Positions 43,307 through 52,930 of a stretch of 64,000 bases of DNA are shown here, piece by piece; the stretch's first letter is position 1; each line of letters opens with the position of its first letter. The stretch comes from an uncultured Prevotellaceae bacterium (lineage in GTDB: Bacteria; Bacteroidota; Bacteroidia; Bacteroidales; Muribaculaceae). Below the pieces are notes generated by a model. That model did not search any database. It was not told the DNA's origin and worked only from the letters and a program-made list of their open reading frames with translations. The stretch is taken from contig ONGE01000019.1 in assembly GCA_900317325.1 (NCBI GenBank), forward strand, positions 58,066 through 122,065. The letters run 5' to 3'. A program made the translations under genes and the position numbers.

Positions 43307-45769
43307 ATGCCCAAATTCGCCGAAACACTGCTCCCGTTGGCCCTTCCGGGGACCTATACCTATCGTATTCCCGAGGGGATGACGCTGTCGATAGGGATGC
43401 GTGTTTTGGTGCCTTTCGGCCGCAAGAAAATCTTCACTGCCATCGTGATGAGTTTGCACGACAGGGAGCCCAAAGGCTATGACGTGAAGGAGATTTTGGG
43501 CACCCTTGACGACAAACCCATCGTGCGTCATCCGCAACTGGACTTCTGGCAGTGGATCGCCGATTATTACCTCTGCTCGATGGGCGAGGTGTATAAGGCC
43601 GCTGTTCCCTCGGGACTGAAAGTGGAGAGCGAGACGACCATCAGCGTCAATCCCGACTTTGAGGAGAGCGAACCCGGGCAACTCACTGATCACGAGCGTG
43701 TCATCCTCGACTTCACGGCGCAACGTGGACGCGTCCAGATTGCCGAAATCGCCAAGGCAACCGGCTTCAAGACCGTAGAACGAAACGTCAGCCGCTTGCT
43801 CGATATGGACGCATTGCACGTGAGCGAGCGCGTCATCGACAACTATCGTCCAAAAACCGAGCCCTGTGTCCGTCTAACCGTTGCCCGTGACAACGAACAG
43901 GCTCTGCATCAATACTTTGACCAACTCAAGCGGGCACCCAAACAAGAAACGCTGCTGCTGGCCTACCTGGACATGTCGCACTGGCTGCAGGGCGGTGAAG
44001 TCAAGGAGGTGAGCAAGGAGAACCTGTTGAAACGCGCCGGCGTGAGCAGTGCCGTGCTCCACGAAGCCGTGAAACGTGGCATATTTGAGATTTACAAGAA
44101 GGAAATCAACCGTTTTGCCGAACTGGGCAGCATACTGGAAGCGCCGCCCGCCTTGAGCGAGGAGCAAAAACGAGCGTATAGCGAGATCCATCAATCGATG
44201 CGCCAGCATGCCATCACCCTGCTGCACGGCGTTACCAGCAGCGGCAAGACATCGGTCTATATGCACCTGATTACCGACGCCCTGCAGCTGGGCAAGCAAG
44301 TACTGTACCTCGTGCCCGAGATCGCGTTGACCACCCAGCTCACCCGCCGGTTGCGCCGCGTATTCGGCGACCGCCTGCTCATCTACCACTCCAAGTTCAG
44401 CGACAACGAGCGCGTTGACATCTGGAAACGGCTGTTAGGGTCCAACGAGCCCTGCGTGGTCATCGGCGTGCGTTCATCGGTGTTTCTCCCCTACTCCAAC
44501 CTGGGTCTGGTCATCGTCGACGAGGAGCACGACAGCAGCTATAAGCAGCAAGATCCAGCCCCGCGCTATAACGGCCGCAACACCGCGCTGGTGCTGGCCC
44601 AGATGCACGGCGCCAAGACCGTCCTGGGCTCGGCGACACCTGCCATCGAGGTCTATCACTTGGCCCAGGAAGGCCGCTATGGCCTGGTGAAACTGATGAC
44701 TCGCTACGGCGACATCAAGATGCCCGATGTCAAGGTCATCGACACCATCGAAGCCCGCAAGCGCCGCGAGATGAGCGGCCTGTTCAGCCACGAACTCATC
44801 GCCAATTGCCGCAAGGCGCTCAATAACGGCGAGCAAGTCATCCTGTTCCAGAACCGACGCGGCTACTCCCCCATGGTGCGTTGCAAAGAATGTGGCTGGG
44901 TGCCCAAATGTGAGAACTGCGACGTGTCGCTCACCTATCACAAGCACAACCGCAGCCTGGTGTGCCACTACTGCGGCTACACCATCTCGTTACCCGACCT
45001 ATGTCCCGCATGCCAACTACCTGGCATCGAGATTGTTGGCTACGGCACCGAACGCATTGAGGACGACATCGACGCCGTGTTCCCCGGCGAGAAGATCTCC
45101 CGCATGGACCTGGACACCACGCGCAGCAAGAACAGCTACGACCGCATCATCGACGAGTTTTCCCAGCACCGCACCAACATCCTGGTGGGCACCCAGATGG
45201 TGACTAAGGGACTGGACTTTGACGCGGTGAGCATCGTGGGCATCCTCAATGCCGACACGATGATTAATTTCCCTGACTTCCGCAGCCACGAGCGGGCTTT
45301 CGACATGCTGGAACAAGTGTCGGGCCGTGCCGGCCGAGCCCACAAGCAAGGCCAGGTCATCATCCAGACCAGCCAGCCCGACCACGACGTCATCAAGTAT
45401 GTCCAAGCACATGATTACGAGGGCTTCTACCAGCATGAACTGGCTGATCGTAAGCAGTTTGGGTACCCGCCGTTCACCAAGGTCATCAACATCTACCTCA
45501 AGCACCGCGAAGACATTACCGTGGGCGAATTGGCCGTGCGTTACAGCAGCCTGCTCAGGCAGGTATTCGGCATGCGCGTGTTAGGCCCCATGGCTCCCTT
45601 CGTGTCAAAGGTCCAGAACCTCTACATCCGCCAGATCACCCTCAAAATGGAGACAGCCGCCTCGATGACCAAGGTCAAGAAAATCCTGCGCGACCTCTAC
45701 GAGCAGATGATTGCCGCCGACGCCCGCATGAAGACCGTCAAACTCTACTACGACGTCGATCCCGTGTAA
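43307..45769 (+). CDS. priA: primosomal replication restart helicase PriA
   Basis: 3'-5' helicase that reloads the replisome at collapsed forks. 820 aa. N-terminal DNA-binding domain (PKFAETLLPLALPGTYTYRIPEGM), winged-helix part, Walker A LHGVTSSGKTSVY (about residue 306), Walker B VDEEHDSSYKQ, GSATPAIE motif III. The zinc region is complete: CKECGWVPKCENC and CHYCGY/CPACQ, eight cysteines for two zinc ions. Helicase motifs V/VI (ILVGTQMVTKGLDFDAV, SGRAGRAHKQGQVIIQT) follow. Start ATG 43307 leads straight into the conserved N-terminus. Confidence 0.95.
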   Translation: MPKFAETLLPLALPGTYTYRIPEGMTLSIGMRVLVPFGRKKIFTAIVMSLHDREPKGYDVKEILGTLDDKPIVRHPQLDFWQWIADYYLCSMGEVYKAAVPSGLKVESETTISVNPDFEESEPGQLTDHERVILDFTAQRGRVQIAEIAKATGFKTVERNVSRLLDMDALHVSERVIDNYRPKTEPCVRLTVARDNEQALHQYFDQLKRAPKQETLLLAYLDMSHWLQGGEVKEVSKENLLKRAGVSSAVLHEAVKRGIFEIYKKEINRFAELGSILEAPPALSEEQKRAYSEIHQSMRQHAITLLHGVTSSGKTSVYMHLITDALQLGKQVLYLVPEIALTTQLTRRLRRVFGDRLLIYHSKFSDNERVDIWKRLLGSNEPCVVIGVRSSVFLPYSNLGLVIVDEEHDSSYKQQDPAPRYNGRNTALVLAQMHGAKTVLGSATPAIEVYHLAQEGRYGLVKLMTRYGDIKMPDVKVIDTIEARKRREMSGLFSHELIANCRKALNNGEQVILFQNRRGYSPMVRCKECGWVPKCENCDVSLTYHKHNRSLVCHYCGYTISLPDLCPACQLPGIEIVGYGTERIEDDIDAVFPGEKISRMDLDTTRSKNSYDRIIDEFSQHRTNILVGTQMVTKGLDFDAVSIVGILNADTMINFPDFRSHERAFDMLEQVSGRAGRAHKQGQVIIQTSQPDHDVIKYVQAHDYEGFYQHELADRKQFGYPPFTKVINIYLKHREDITVGELAVRYSSLLRQVFGMRVLGPMAPFVSKVQNLYIRQITLKMETAASMTKVKKILRDLYEQMIAADARMKTVKLYYDVDPV

Positions 45770-45776
45770 CACTCAC

Positions 45777-46850
45777 ATGGACATGAATAATAACGACGAA
45801 CAGCAATATCTAATCAGCGATGGCAAACTACTCGTTAAAGGATTAGGTTACTGGAAATTGATTGAGCACATGAACAAGTTTGCCCTGGAGGAAAGTGGTT
45901 GCGGACTAGACTATTGTGCCACTATTCACGAGTTGCAAACAGATGAAGATTATCTGGTTACATTCCACGGCAGAATGCCTCTTGAAGCCCTAACTGATTT
46001 AGTCTGGGAATTGAATGAATGTGACGACGCTGAGCGAACGGTCATAGCCTACACCAACTGTAACCGCTATGGCCTTCCGGCTAATGCCATGTTATGCATG
46101 AATGAAAGAATCTCAGAATATGAAGCCATTGCCGTCGATAATCAAGGTCACGTCTATATCATTGACGATGATAGCGAATCCCTTAACTACAAATTAACGA
46201 ACAAGACGACTCATTACACATCATGCCCCATGAGGGGTATGGTTGAAAAAGAAAGCATAACCATAACAGCATTAAAGCCAGGACTAATCAGACGCTTAAA
46301 ATTGAAAATTCGGGCGCTCTTTGGAGCCAGCCTTGCTCCCGCAGTGGACGACGACGATGAACCCCGATGGTGCTTTTATTTACAACTAGCATTCTGGATT
46401 GCATTCTTCGCTTCAATGGGGCTATCACAATGGATGAAGCTGCCCAAACTTTATTATTTTTTAGATGATTTTTTATTTGATTCGGCAGCAGGCGTAATTA
46501 TCGTATTCGCCTTTATCGGGTTGTGCTTTTTCATGAACGGAAAGGGATACATCAAGCTCGGACCGTTCACCATACTACCAATGATTGCTTTCCCGTTTAT
46601 CCTCAGTATTCTGGCGAATTATTATATCACACCCGTGCAACGTGAGCGAGTGGCTATCATCACCGACAAAACCGTTGACGGAGACAACACCTGGGCCTGG
46701 GTTGAATGGAAATATACCGACGACAACAGTTCATTTGTCATGAGTGATGATGACATCCATGATCCACTCCAAGTGGGTGACACTTGTATTGTGGACTGGC
46801 GTCAAGGAGTGTTGGGGTGGCCCGTTGTTCGCGGGATTGTGAAAAAATGA
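45777..46850 (+). CDS. membrane protein of unknown function
   Basis: 357 aa, 7 nt after priA. No recognisable domain. A soluble N-terminal part (residues 1-195) ends in an acidic stretch (VDDDDEPRW), then come hydrophobic segments near 200-215, 235-252 and 263-282, followed by a soluble C-terminal part with a short beta-type end (DPLQVGDTCIVDWRQGVLGWPVV). Base composition is markedly more AT-rich than priA or folD, suggesting a different origin. Position suggests read-through from priA, but a functional link is not implied. Confidence 0.65.
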   Translation: MDMNNNDEQQYLISDGKLLVKGLGYWKLIEHMNKFALEESGCGLDYCATIHELQTDEDYLVTFHGRMPLEALTDLVWELNECDDAERTVIAYTNCNRYGLPANAMLCMNERISEYEAIAVDNQGHVYIIDDDSESLNYKLTNKTTHYTSCPMRGMVEKESITITALKPGLIRRLKLKIRALFGASLAPAVDDDDEPRWCFYLQLAFWIAFFASMGLSQWMKLPKLYYFLDDFLFDSAAGVIIVFAFIGLCFFMNGKGYIKLGPFTILPMIAFPFILSILANYYITPVQRERVAIITDKTVDGDNTWAWVEWKYTDDNSSFVMSDDDIHDPLQVGDTCIVDWRQGVLGWPVVRGIVKK

Positions 46851-46937
46851 GGAGTATCCGTGCCATAATTTAACAACAAAACCAACAGCATTATTGAAAA
46901 GTTGGCCGTAAAGCCGTCCTATTTCACAAAAAATGAG

Positions 46938-46945
46938 TAATTTTG
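46938..46945 (+). promoter_or_regulatory. -7 promoter element of folD
   Basis: TAATTTTG, 49 nt before ATG 46995. Confidence 0.65.
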
Positions 46946-46994
46946 TGGATTGATTCTAAGCGACAATTAGTAAACAACTGATAAAGAGACGATA

Positions 46995-47870
46995 ATGAAA
47001 CTTATAGACGGAAAAGCTACTGCAGCGGCCATCAAGGAAGAGATCAAGGCCGAAGTGGACCAGATGATAGCCGCGGGAATGAAGCGCCCGCACCTGGCCG
47101 CCGTGCTCGTGGGTCACGACGGCGGCTCAGAAGCCTACGTGAAGAACAAGGTGATTGCCTGTGAGAAGTGCGGCTTCAAGTCGTCTCTCATCCGCATGGA
47201 TGAGGACACCACCGAAGAGCAGCTTCTGGACTGCATCAAGAAGTTGAACGATGATGACGACGTTGATGGCTTCATCGTGCAGCTGCCGTTACCCAAGCAT
47301 ATCGACGAGCAAAAAGTCATCAACACCATCAACTACCGCAAGGACGTGGACGGCATCCACCCGATGAACGCTGGCCGCATGGCGCTGGGTCTGCCCAGTT
47401 TCATCTCGGCAACGCCTCTGGGCATCATCACGCTGCTGCAGCGCTACAACATCCCCACTTCGGGCAAGAAGTGTGTGGTGCTGGGCCGCAGCAACATCGT
47501 GGGCAAGCCCATGGCTCAGCTCATGCTCCAGAAGCAACACGGGGATGCTACCGTTACCATCTGCCACAGCCACTCGGCCACCCTGAAGGAAGAGTGCCGC
47601 CAGGCCGACATCATCATTGCCGCTATCGGCCGTCCCAACTTTGTGACCGCCGACATGGTGAAGGATGGTGCTATTGTTATTGACGTGGGCACTACCCGCG
47701 TTGCCGACCCCGAGAGCAAGACCGGCTACCGTCTGAACGGTGACGTGAAGTTTGACGAGGTGGCTCCCAAGTGCGAGTACATCACCCCCGTCCCCGGCGG
47801 TGTTGGTCCCATGACCATCTGCTCGCTGATGAAGAACACCCTCGCTGCCGCCAAAAAAGAAATTTATTAA
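46995..47870 (+). CDS. folD: methylenetetrahydrofolate dehydrogenase/cyclohydrolase FolD
   Basis: Bifunctional one-carbon enzyme: 5,10-methylene-THF to methenyl-THF (NADP-dependent) to 10-formyl-THF. 291 aa. Signatures: [22 protein letters not shown] (catalytic Tyr and Lys), [30 protein letters not shown], then the Rossmann part [18 protein letters not shown] and [16 protein letters not shown]. Monocistronic with its own promoter; shares a strong terminator with the convergent PBP1A gene. Confidence 0.95.
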   Translation: MKLIDGKATAAAIKEEIKAEVDQMIAAGMKRPHLAAVLVGHDGGSEAYVKNKVIACEKCGFKSSLIRMDEDTTEEQLLDCIKKLNDDDDVDGFIVQLPLPKHIDEQKVINTINYRKDVDGIHPMNAGRMALGLPSFISATPLGIITLLQRYNIPTSGKKCVVLGRSNIVGKPMAQLMLQKQHGDATVTICHSHSATLKEECRQADIIIAAIGRPNFVTADMVKDGAIVIDVGTTRVADPESKTGYRLNGDVKFDEVAPKCEYITPVPGGVGPMTICSLMKNTLAAAKKEIY

Positions 47871-47900
47871 TACATTAATACAGTAGTATTTATCTAACTA

Positions 47901-47938
47901 AACAAGAAAGTCGAGCCAGATGGCTCGACTTTCTTGTT
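47901..47938. terminator. bidirectional terminator between folD and the PBP1A gene
   Basis: 17-bp perfect stem (47901-47917 with 47922-47938), AGAT loop, T-rich on both exits. Confidence 0.92.
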
Positions 47939-47939
47939 T

Positions 47940-50399
47940 TTAGTCAAAGACGCCTTCGACTGCGTCGTCGTGGTCGCCTCCGCCACCACCGCCGTCGCCG
48001 TCACCACCGCCGCCACCGCCGCCGTGCCAGCTACCGCCGCCACTTCCGGCATAAGCGCCGAGTTCGTCGCCACAAGCGTTGAAGTTCTTGGGGAATTCAA
48101 ATTTGGTGCTCTGCTTGTAAGGCAGGTTCTTGTCGTCATAGATCCACTTCATGAAGTAACCCAGGATGGGAAGTGCAGCCTCGGCACCTTGACCCATCGC
48201 CATGCTGTTGAAGTGGATGTAGCGCTCTTCACCACCTACCCACACACCGGTCACCAGCTCGGGCGTGAAGCCCATGAACCAACCGTCGCTGTGGAAGTTG
48301 GTCGTACCGGTCTTGCCGCCCATGTCGGCCGTGATGCCATAAGCATAGCGCAGACGTGCACCAGTACCCTCGTTCACAACATTGAGGAGCATCGAGAGCA
48401 TCTTCAGGTAAGTGTCCTCACTCATGATCTCGGTCTGGCTTCCGGTGAACTCGGCCAGCACATTACCGCGATTGTCGGTGATGCGTGACACATAGACGGG
48501 CTCAACGCGCATGCCACCATTGGCAAACGCCGAGTAAGCAGCAACCATCTCACGCAACGACACCTCACACGCGCCCAAGCTCAACGAAGGCACAGGATCG
48601 AGGTAACTCGTGATACCGAAGCTGTGCATCCACTTGGCCAGTTCAGAGGGGGCCATCGTGTAATAACCGTTGCGTTCAATCCAGTTCTCGCGTGTACCAC
48701 GCATGAAGCCTGCAGAGATCCAGTTCTTGGAGTAGGTCAACGCCTGTTTCAAGGTCATTCCGCCACCACTACCCTCATTGGCCGGGTTATACACCTCGTT
48801 GTTCCAGATAATGTTGGGGGCACCGCCGGGGCGTGTCGAACACGGTGTCAGGCCACCGAACTCAATGGCCTGGGAATAGACGAACGGTTTTACCGTCGAA
48901 CCAATCTGGCGGCGTCCGGTCGATACCATGTCATACTTGAAGAAGCGGAAATTGGGACCGCCCACATAGGCCTTGACAAAGCCGGTAACGGGGTCCATCG
49001 ACATCATGGCGCAACGCAAGAACGACTTGGTGTAGAGCAGCGAGTCGAGCGGTGACATCTGGGCGTCAAAGCCGCCCTCGTAGTTGAACAAGTGCATCTG
49101 CACAGGCTTCTTGAAGTTATCCATGATCTGAGCATCGCTCATGCCCTGCTCCTTGAGCACACGGTAGCGCTCGCTGTGACGGATGGCAGCGTTGATGAGC
49201 GCTTGCTTGCCAGCGCTGGAGAGCTCCTGCTTGTTGTTGGTATAAGGATTCTTGGTACCGCCGCGCTCACGCAGGAAGGCAGGCTGCAACGTCTTGCTCA
49301 TGTGCTTGTGCACGGCCTTCTCGGCATAATCCTGCATGCGGGAGTCGATGGTCGTGTAAATCTTCAAACCATCGGTGTAGATATCATAATGTGAACCGTC
49401 GGGCTTGGTGTTCTTGTTACACCAGCCGAAGAGGGGATTCACGGCCCAAGCCACCGAGTCATCGATAAAGGCCTGCTGGTTCCACGAGGGATAGTCCTTG
49501 CGGTTGGGCTTCTTGGCCATCATCACGCGACGCAGTTCCTCACGGAAGTAGGGCGCCGGGCCATCGTTGTGGTCCAGTTTCTTGAACTTGATGACCAGCG
49601 GCAAAGTCTTGAGCTGCTCACACTCGGCCTGGCTCAGATAGCCAGCCTTGACCATCTGCTCGAAAACCACATTGCGACGCTGACGCGTACGCTCGGCATG
49701 ACGCACTGGGTTGAAGTAAGACGGGTTCTTGCACATGCCCACCAGCGTAGCAGCCTCCTGGATGTTCAAGTCCTTGGGGTCCTTATCAAAATACACCTCG
49801 CTGGCCATCTTGATGCCCACCGCGTTGTTGAGGAAGTCAAACTGGTTGAAGTACATCTTGATGATCTCGTCCTTGGTGTAGTAACGCTCTAGCTTGACGG
49901 CGATTACCCACTCCACAGGTTTCTTCAGGGCGCGTTCGAAGATGTTGTGAGACTCGGGCGAATACAACTGCTTGGCCAGCTGCTGCGTGATGGTACTGCC
50001 ACCACCGGCGCTCTTCTGTCCCATGATGATGCGCTTGATCACGGCACGCATGATAGCACGCACGTCAATGCCCGAGTGCTCGTCAAAGCGCGAGTCCTCG
50101 GTGGCGATCAGCGCGTCGGTCAAGTGCGGGGACATCTCGTCGAAGTCCACATAGATGCGGTTGCTGCGGCTGCGGTAATAACGTCCCATCTCCACACCGT
50201 CGGCACTGTAGATGGTCGAGGCGAACTTGTCGGTGGGATTCTTCAACTGATCGATAGCCGGCATGTAACCGATCACACCGTTGTAGATCAGCACGAACAG
50301 CAGCACAATCAGGCCCACAAAGATGGCAAACCAGGTCCACATTTTGCGGACAATGCTGCGACGCTTGTTTTTCTTCTTTCCAGTAGTCTTTTCGCTCAT
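47940..50399 (-). CDS. bifunctional penicillin-binding protein 1A with Gly/Asp-rich tail
   Basis: Class A PBP that polymerises and cross-links peptidoglycan. 819 aa. Cytoplasmic basic start and membrane anchor at about 22-43; GT51 glycosyltransferase with ATEDSRFDEHSGIDVRAI and GGGSTITQQLAKQL; transpeptidase with the nucleophile Ser501 in GSTVKPFVY, SKNW as the SxN box, and GGKTGTTNFHSDGWF as KTG box. The C-terminus is unusual: after ACGDELGAY comes a low-complexity run of Gly, Asp, Ser and His (about residues 780-812) in a GC-rich stretch (47960-48050). Promoter on the minus strand at 50487-50494. Confidence 0.94.
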   Translation of the reverse strand: MSEKTTGKKKNKRRSIVRKMWTWFAIFVGLIVLLFVLIYNGVIGYMPAIDQLKNPTDKFASTIYSADGVEMGRYYRSRSNRIYVDFDEMSPHLTDALIATEDSRFDEHSGIDVRAIMRAVIKRIIMGQKSAGGGSTITQQLAKQLYSPESHNIFERALKKPVEWVIAVKLERYYTKDEIIKMYFNQFDFLNNAVGIKMASEVYFDKDPKDLNIQEAATLVGMCKNPSYFNPVRHAERTRQRRNVVFEQMVKAGYLSQAECEQLKTLPLVIKFKKLDHNDGPAPYFREELRRVMMAKKPNRKDYPSWNQQAFIDDSVAWAVNPLFGWCNKNTKPDGSHYDIYTDGLKIYTTIDSRMQDYAEKAVHKHMSKTLQPAFLRERGGTKNPYTNNKQELSSAGKQALINAAIRHSERYRVLKEQGMSDAQIMDNFKKPVQMHLFNYEGGFDAQMSPLDSLLYTKSFLRCAMMSMDPVTGFVKAYVGGPNFRFFKYDMVSTGRRQIGSTVKPFVYSQAIEFGGLTPCSTRPGGAPNIIWNNEVYNPANEGSGGGMTLKQALTYSKNWISAGFMRGTRENWIERNGYYTMAPSELAKWMHSFGITSYLDPVPSLSLGACEVSLREMVAAYSAFANGGMRVEPVYVSRITDNRGNVLAEFTGSQTEIMSEDTYLKMLSMLLNVVNEGTGARLRYAYGITADMGGKTGTTNFHSDGWFMGFTPELVTGVWVGGEERYIHFNSMAMGQGAEAALPILGYFMKWIYDDKNLPYKQSTKFEFPKNFNACGDELGAYAGSGGGSWHGGGGGGGDGDGGGGGGDHDDAVEGVFD

Positions 50400-50486
50400 A
50401 TCTTGGTATTGTTATATACTTAATTAATCCATTATCATTCAGCCCATTGAAACAAATCAGCAGGCAAAACGACACTTATCAAACTG

Positions 50487-50494
50487 CAAATATA
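50487..50494 (-). promoter_or_regulatory. -7 promoter element of the PBP1A gene
   Basis: TATATTTG (then C) on the minus strand, 87 nt before ATG 50399. Confidence 0.6.
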
Positions 50495-50584
50495 GACAAA
50501 AGTTTTCAGTTGCTGCAGTTTTGCCCAGATAATTATCCAACAAAAAAACTGATTGCCCGAGCCTGAAAACTGACAACTAAATCG

Positions 50585-50592
50585 TACCTTTG
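50585..50592 (+). promoter_or_regulatory. -7 promoter element, leaderless start
   Basis: TACCTTTG, 5 nt before ATG 50598. Confidence 0.7.
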
Positions 50593-50597
50593 CAGCC

Positions 50598-51524
50598 ATG
50601 CAATACGTCGGTGAACTGATTTCAATAGGAGTGGCATTCTCGTGGACGGCCACAGCATTGTTAAGCGAGTTTGGCAGCAAGCGCATGGGCAACCTGACGC
50701 TGAACCTCACGCGCATGGTCATCACACTCATTTTCTCGGGCATCCTGTTCTGGTTCATGGGGGGCACTCCCCTGCCCGCTCAAGCCAGCACCGAAGCCTA
50801 CCTGTGGATGATGCTGTCGGGCCTCGTGGGTTATGTAATCGGCGACTTCTGCCTGTTCCAGTGCTACATCATCATCGGTTCCAAGTTCGGCCAGCTTTTC
50901 ATGACACTGGCGCCCATCACCGCAGCCATCATGGCGTGGTTCACCCTAGGTCAACAAATTCGCCCTTCGGCAATGCTGGCGATGCTGGTCACGCTGGCGG
51001 GTATCGCCATCAGCGTGCTGGGACGCGGTGACGGGCACAAACTGTCGCTGAAGCTACCGTTGTCGGGCGTGCTGTTCGCCATCGGAGCCGCCATTTGTCA
51101 AGGTGTGGGATTGGTGTTGAGCAAAATCGGCATGGACCATTATGAGGCCTCACTCACGTCCGACTTGGCCGGCTGGTTGTTGCCGTTCCATGCCAACTTC
51201 TTCCGTTGCATTGCCGGCACCATCGGCTTCGCATTGCTGATGGCCCTGCGCGAGGGATTCGGGCCGTTGCGCAATGGGCTGCATGACCGCAAGGGCATGA
51301 CGGCCGCTGTTGCGACTACCATCTTCGGGCCGTTCGTCGGTGTGGGCGCCTCGTTGCTTGCAGTGCAATACACGGCAGCAGGCATTGCCAGTACCCTGAT
51401 GGCCTTGACGCCCATCATTATCATCCTGCCCGCCTGGTGGTTGTTCAAGCAGCCCATCACATTGAAGAGCATCCTCGGTGCCCTCATCTCGGTCATCGGC
51501 GTGTCGCTGTTCTTCCTGCTGTGA
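50598..51524 (+). CDS. DMT/EamA-family transporter
   Basis: 308 aa with about ten hydrophobic segments and two EamA repeats: the first from residue 1 to about 137 (ending LAGIAISVLGRG), the second from about 150 to 308 (PIIIILPAWWLFKQPITLKSILGALISVIGVSLFFLL). This family exports or exchanges small metabolites such as amino acids and nucleotide sugars; the substrate is not predictable here. Single gene, predicted leaderless mRNA, bidirectional terminator downstream. Confidence 0.88.
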   Translation: MQYVGELISIGVAFSWTATALLSEFGSKRMGNLTLNLTRMVITLIFSGILFWFMGGTPLPAQASTEAYLWMMLSGLVGYVIGDFCLFQCYIIIGSKFGQLFMTLAPITAAIMAWFTLGQQIRPSAMLAMLVTLAGIAISVLGRGDGHKLSLKLPLSGVLFAIGAAICQGVGLVLSKIGMDHYEASLTSDLAGWLLPFHANFFRCIAGTIGFALLMALREGFGPLRNGLHDRKGMTAAVATTIFGPFVGVGASLLAVQYTAAGIASTLMALTPIIIILPAWWLFKQPITLKSILGALISVIGVSLFFLL

Positions 51525-51569
51525 CAAGGCACAACCATGCCAAAGCAATCATCGTCCATTAATGAACAA

Positions 51570-51600
51570 AAAAGGAGCCATCTTGGCTCCTTTTATTTTT
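51570..51600. terminator. bidirectional terminator between the DMT gene and thrC
   Basis: 11-bp perfect stem (51570-51580 with 51584-51594), three-base loop TCT, A-run before and T-rich after. Confidence 0.9.
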
Positions 51601-51622
51601 CACGCAAACAACTCAGGATTCC

Positions 51623-52930
51623 TCAAGCGTTGTCAAGCAGCAGGCGCTTGAAAGCAGTGAAGCCGTTGGGCATCTTTTTGACACTCAGGTCGCTGCTGAC
51701 GAAGCTAGCCAGTTGTGAGGGAAGTATCACAGGTTCCTCGATGATGTTTTCCATCAAGTGCTGGAGTTTGGCAGGGTGAGCCGTGGCGAGTGTGACACCG
51801 GTCTCTCCCGGCTGCAGGTCCTCGGCAAGGGCGCGGTAAGCCACAGCACTATGGGGATCAAGCAGATAACCCTCGTCATCATAGGTGCGCATGATGGTAT
51901 CGATGATCTGGTTGTCGTTATAGCTATAGGCGTGAATGTGACGGCAAAGGTTCTCGTAAGAGCCCATGATCTCTACCACACGGCCGAAGTTGTTCGGGCA
52001 ACCGGCATCCAGAGCCGGAGCGATGCTGTATTGAGTGGGCTTAGGCGTGAAAACACCTGTCTTGACATAGTTGTAAAAGATGTTGTTCTGATTCTCAACA
52101 CTGACAAAGCGCTTGACCGGCAAGCCCATCGCCTGAGCCATCAGTCCGCTGGCCAGATTGCCCAAGTTGGAACACGGCACCGCAAACACCAAGTTACTCG
52201 TATCCACCTGATAACGAACCAGTTGAGCATAGGCCCAGAAATAATACACCATCTGCGGGACAATGCGGGCATAGTTGATGGACATGGCGCTGGTGAGACG
52301 CATCGCGTCATTGAGCTCGGGATCCATGAAGGCTTTCTCGACCAGCGACTTGCAGTCGTCGAACGAGCCGTTCACCTCGAGGGCTGTCACGTTGAAACCC
52401 AGCGACGCGAACTGCGACTTCTGTATCTTATTCACCGCGCCGCGAGGATAGAGCACATAGACATTGACACCCGGCATGCGCCAGAAACTGTTGGCAACGG
52501 CACTGCCCGTGTCACCGCTGGTGGGCACCAGCACATTGAGGGTGCTCCACTCGGGATGCAACTTGCGGTAATAGTCGAGCAAACGAGCCATGAAGCGCGT
52601 GCCCACATCCTTGAACGCCATCGTAGGGCCGTGGAAGAGTTCAAGCACATAATGTCCGCCTGTTGTCTTGACCAAGGGGATGTCGAAATCGAAAGCGTCG
52701 AACACGATATCGTGCAACACATCGGTCGGCACATCACCGTTGAGGGCAAACGAGGCGATGGCATAAGCCACCTCCTGCAAGGTCATGCCGCTCATGTTGA
52801 GCAAAACGGCCTTGGGCAAGCGGGGCAACCTTTCAGGCATATACAAGCCGCCGTCAGGAGCAAGCCCCTTGGTGACCGCCTGCTCCAGCGTTGCAGTAAA
52901 CTGCCTGTTCGAAGTACTGTAATACCTCAT
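51623..52930 (-). CDS. thrC: threonine synthase ThrC
   Basis: PLP enzyme converting O-phosphohomoserine to threonine. 435 aa. MRYYSTSNRQFTATLEQAVTKGLAPDGGLYMPE is the classic N-terminus; the PLP lysine lies in FHGPTMAFKDVGTRFMARLL; VPTSGDTGSAVANSFW is the phosphate-binding loop. Its ATG directly follows the stop of the aspartokinase gene with no spacer. In Bacteroides I recall thrA-apgM-thrC; the homoserine kinase apgM and homoserine dehydrogenase are not here. Confidence 0.95.
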   Translation of the reverse strand: MRYYSTSNRQFTATLEQAVTKGLAPDGGLYMPERLPRLPKAVLLNMSGMTLQEVAYAIASFALNGDVPTDVLHDIVFDAFDFDIPLVKTTGGHYVLELFHGPTMAFKDVGTRFMARLLDYYRKLHPEWSTLNVLVPTSGDTGSAVANSFWRMPGVNVYVLYPRGAVNKIQKSQFASLGFNVTALEVNGSFDDCKSLVEKAFMDPELNDAMRLTSAMSINYARIVPQMVYYFWAYAQLVRYQVDTSNLVFAVPCSNLGNLASGLMAQAMGLPVKRFVSVENQNNIFYNYVKTGVFTPKPTQYSIAPALDAGCPNNFGRVVEIMGSYENLCRHIHAYSYNDNQIIDTIMRTYDDEGYLLDPHSAVAYRALAEDLQPGETGVTLATAHPAKLQHLMENIIEEPVILPSQLASFVSSDLSVKKMPNGFTAFKRLLLDNA

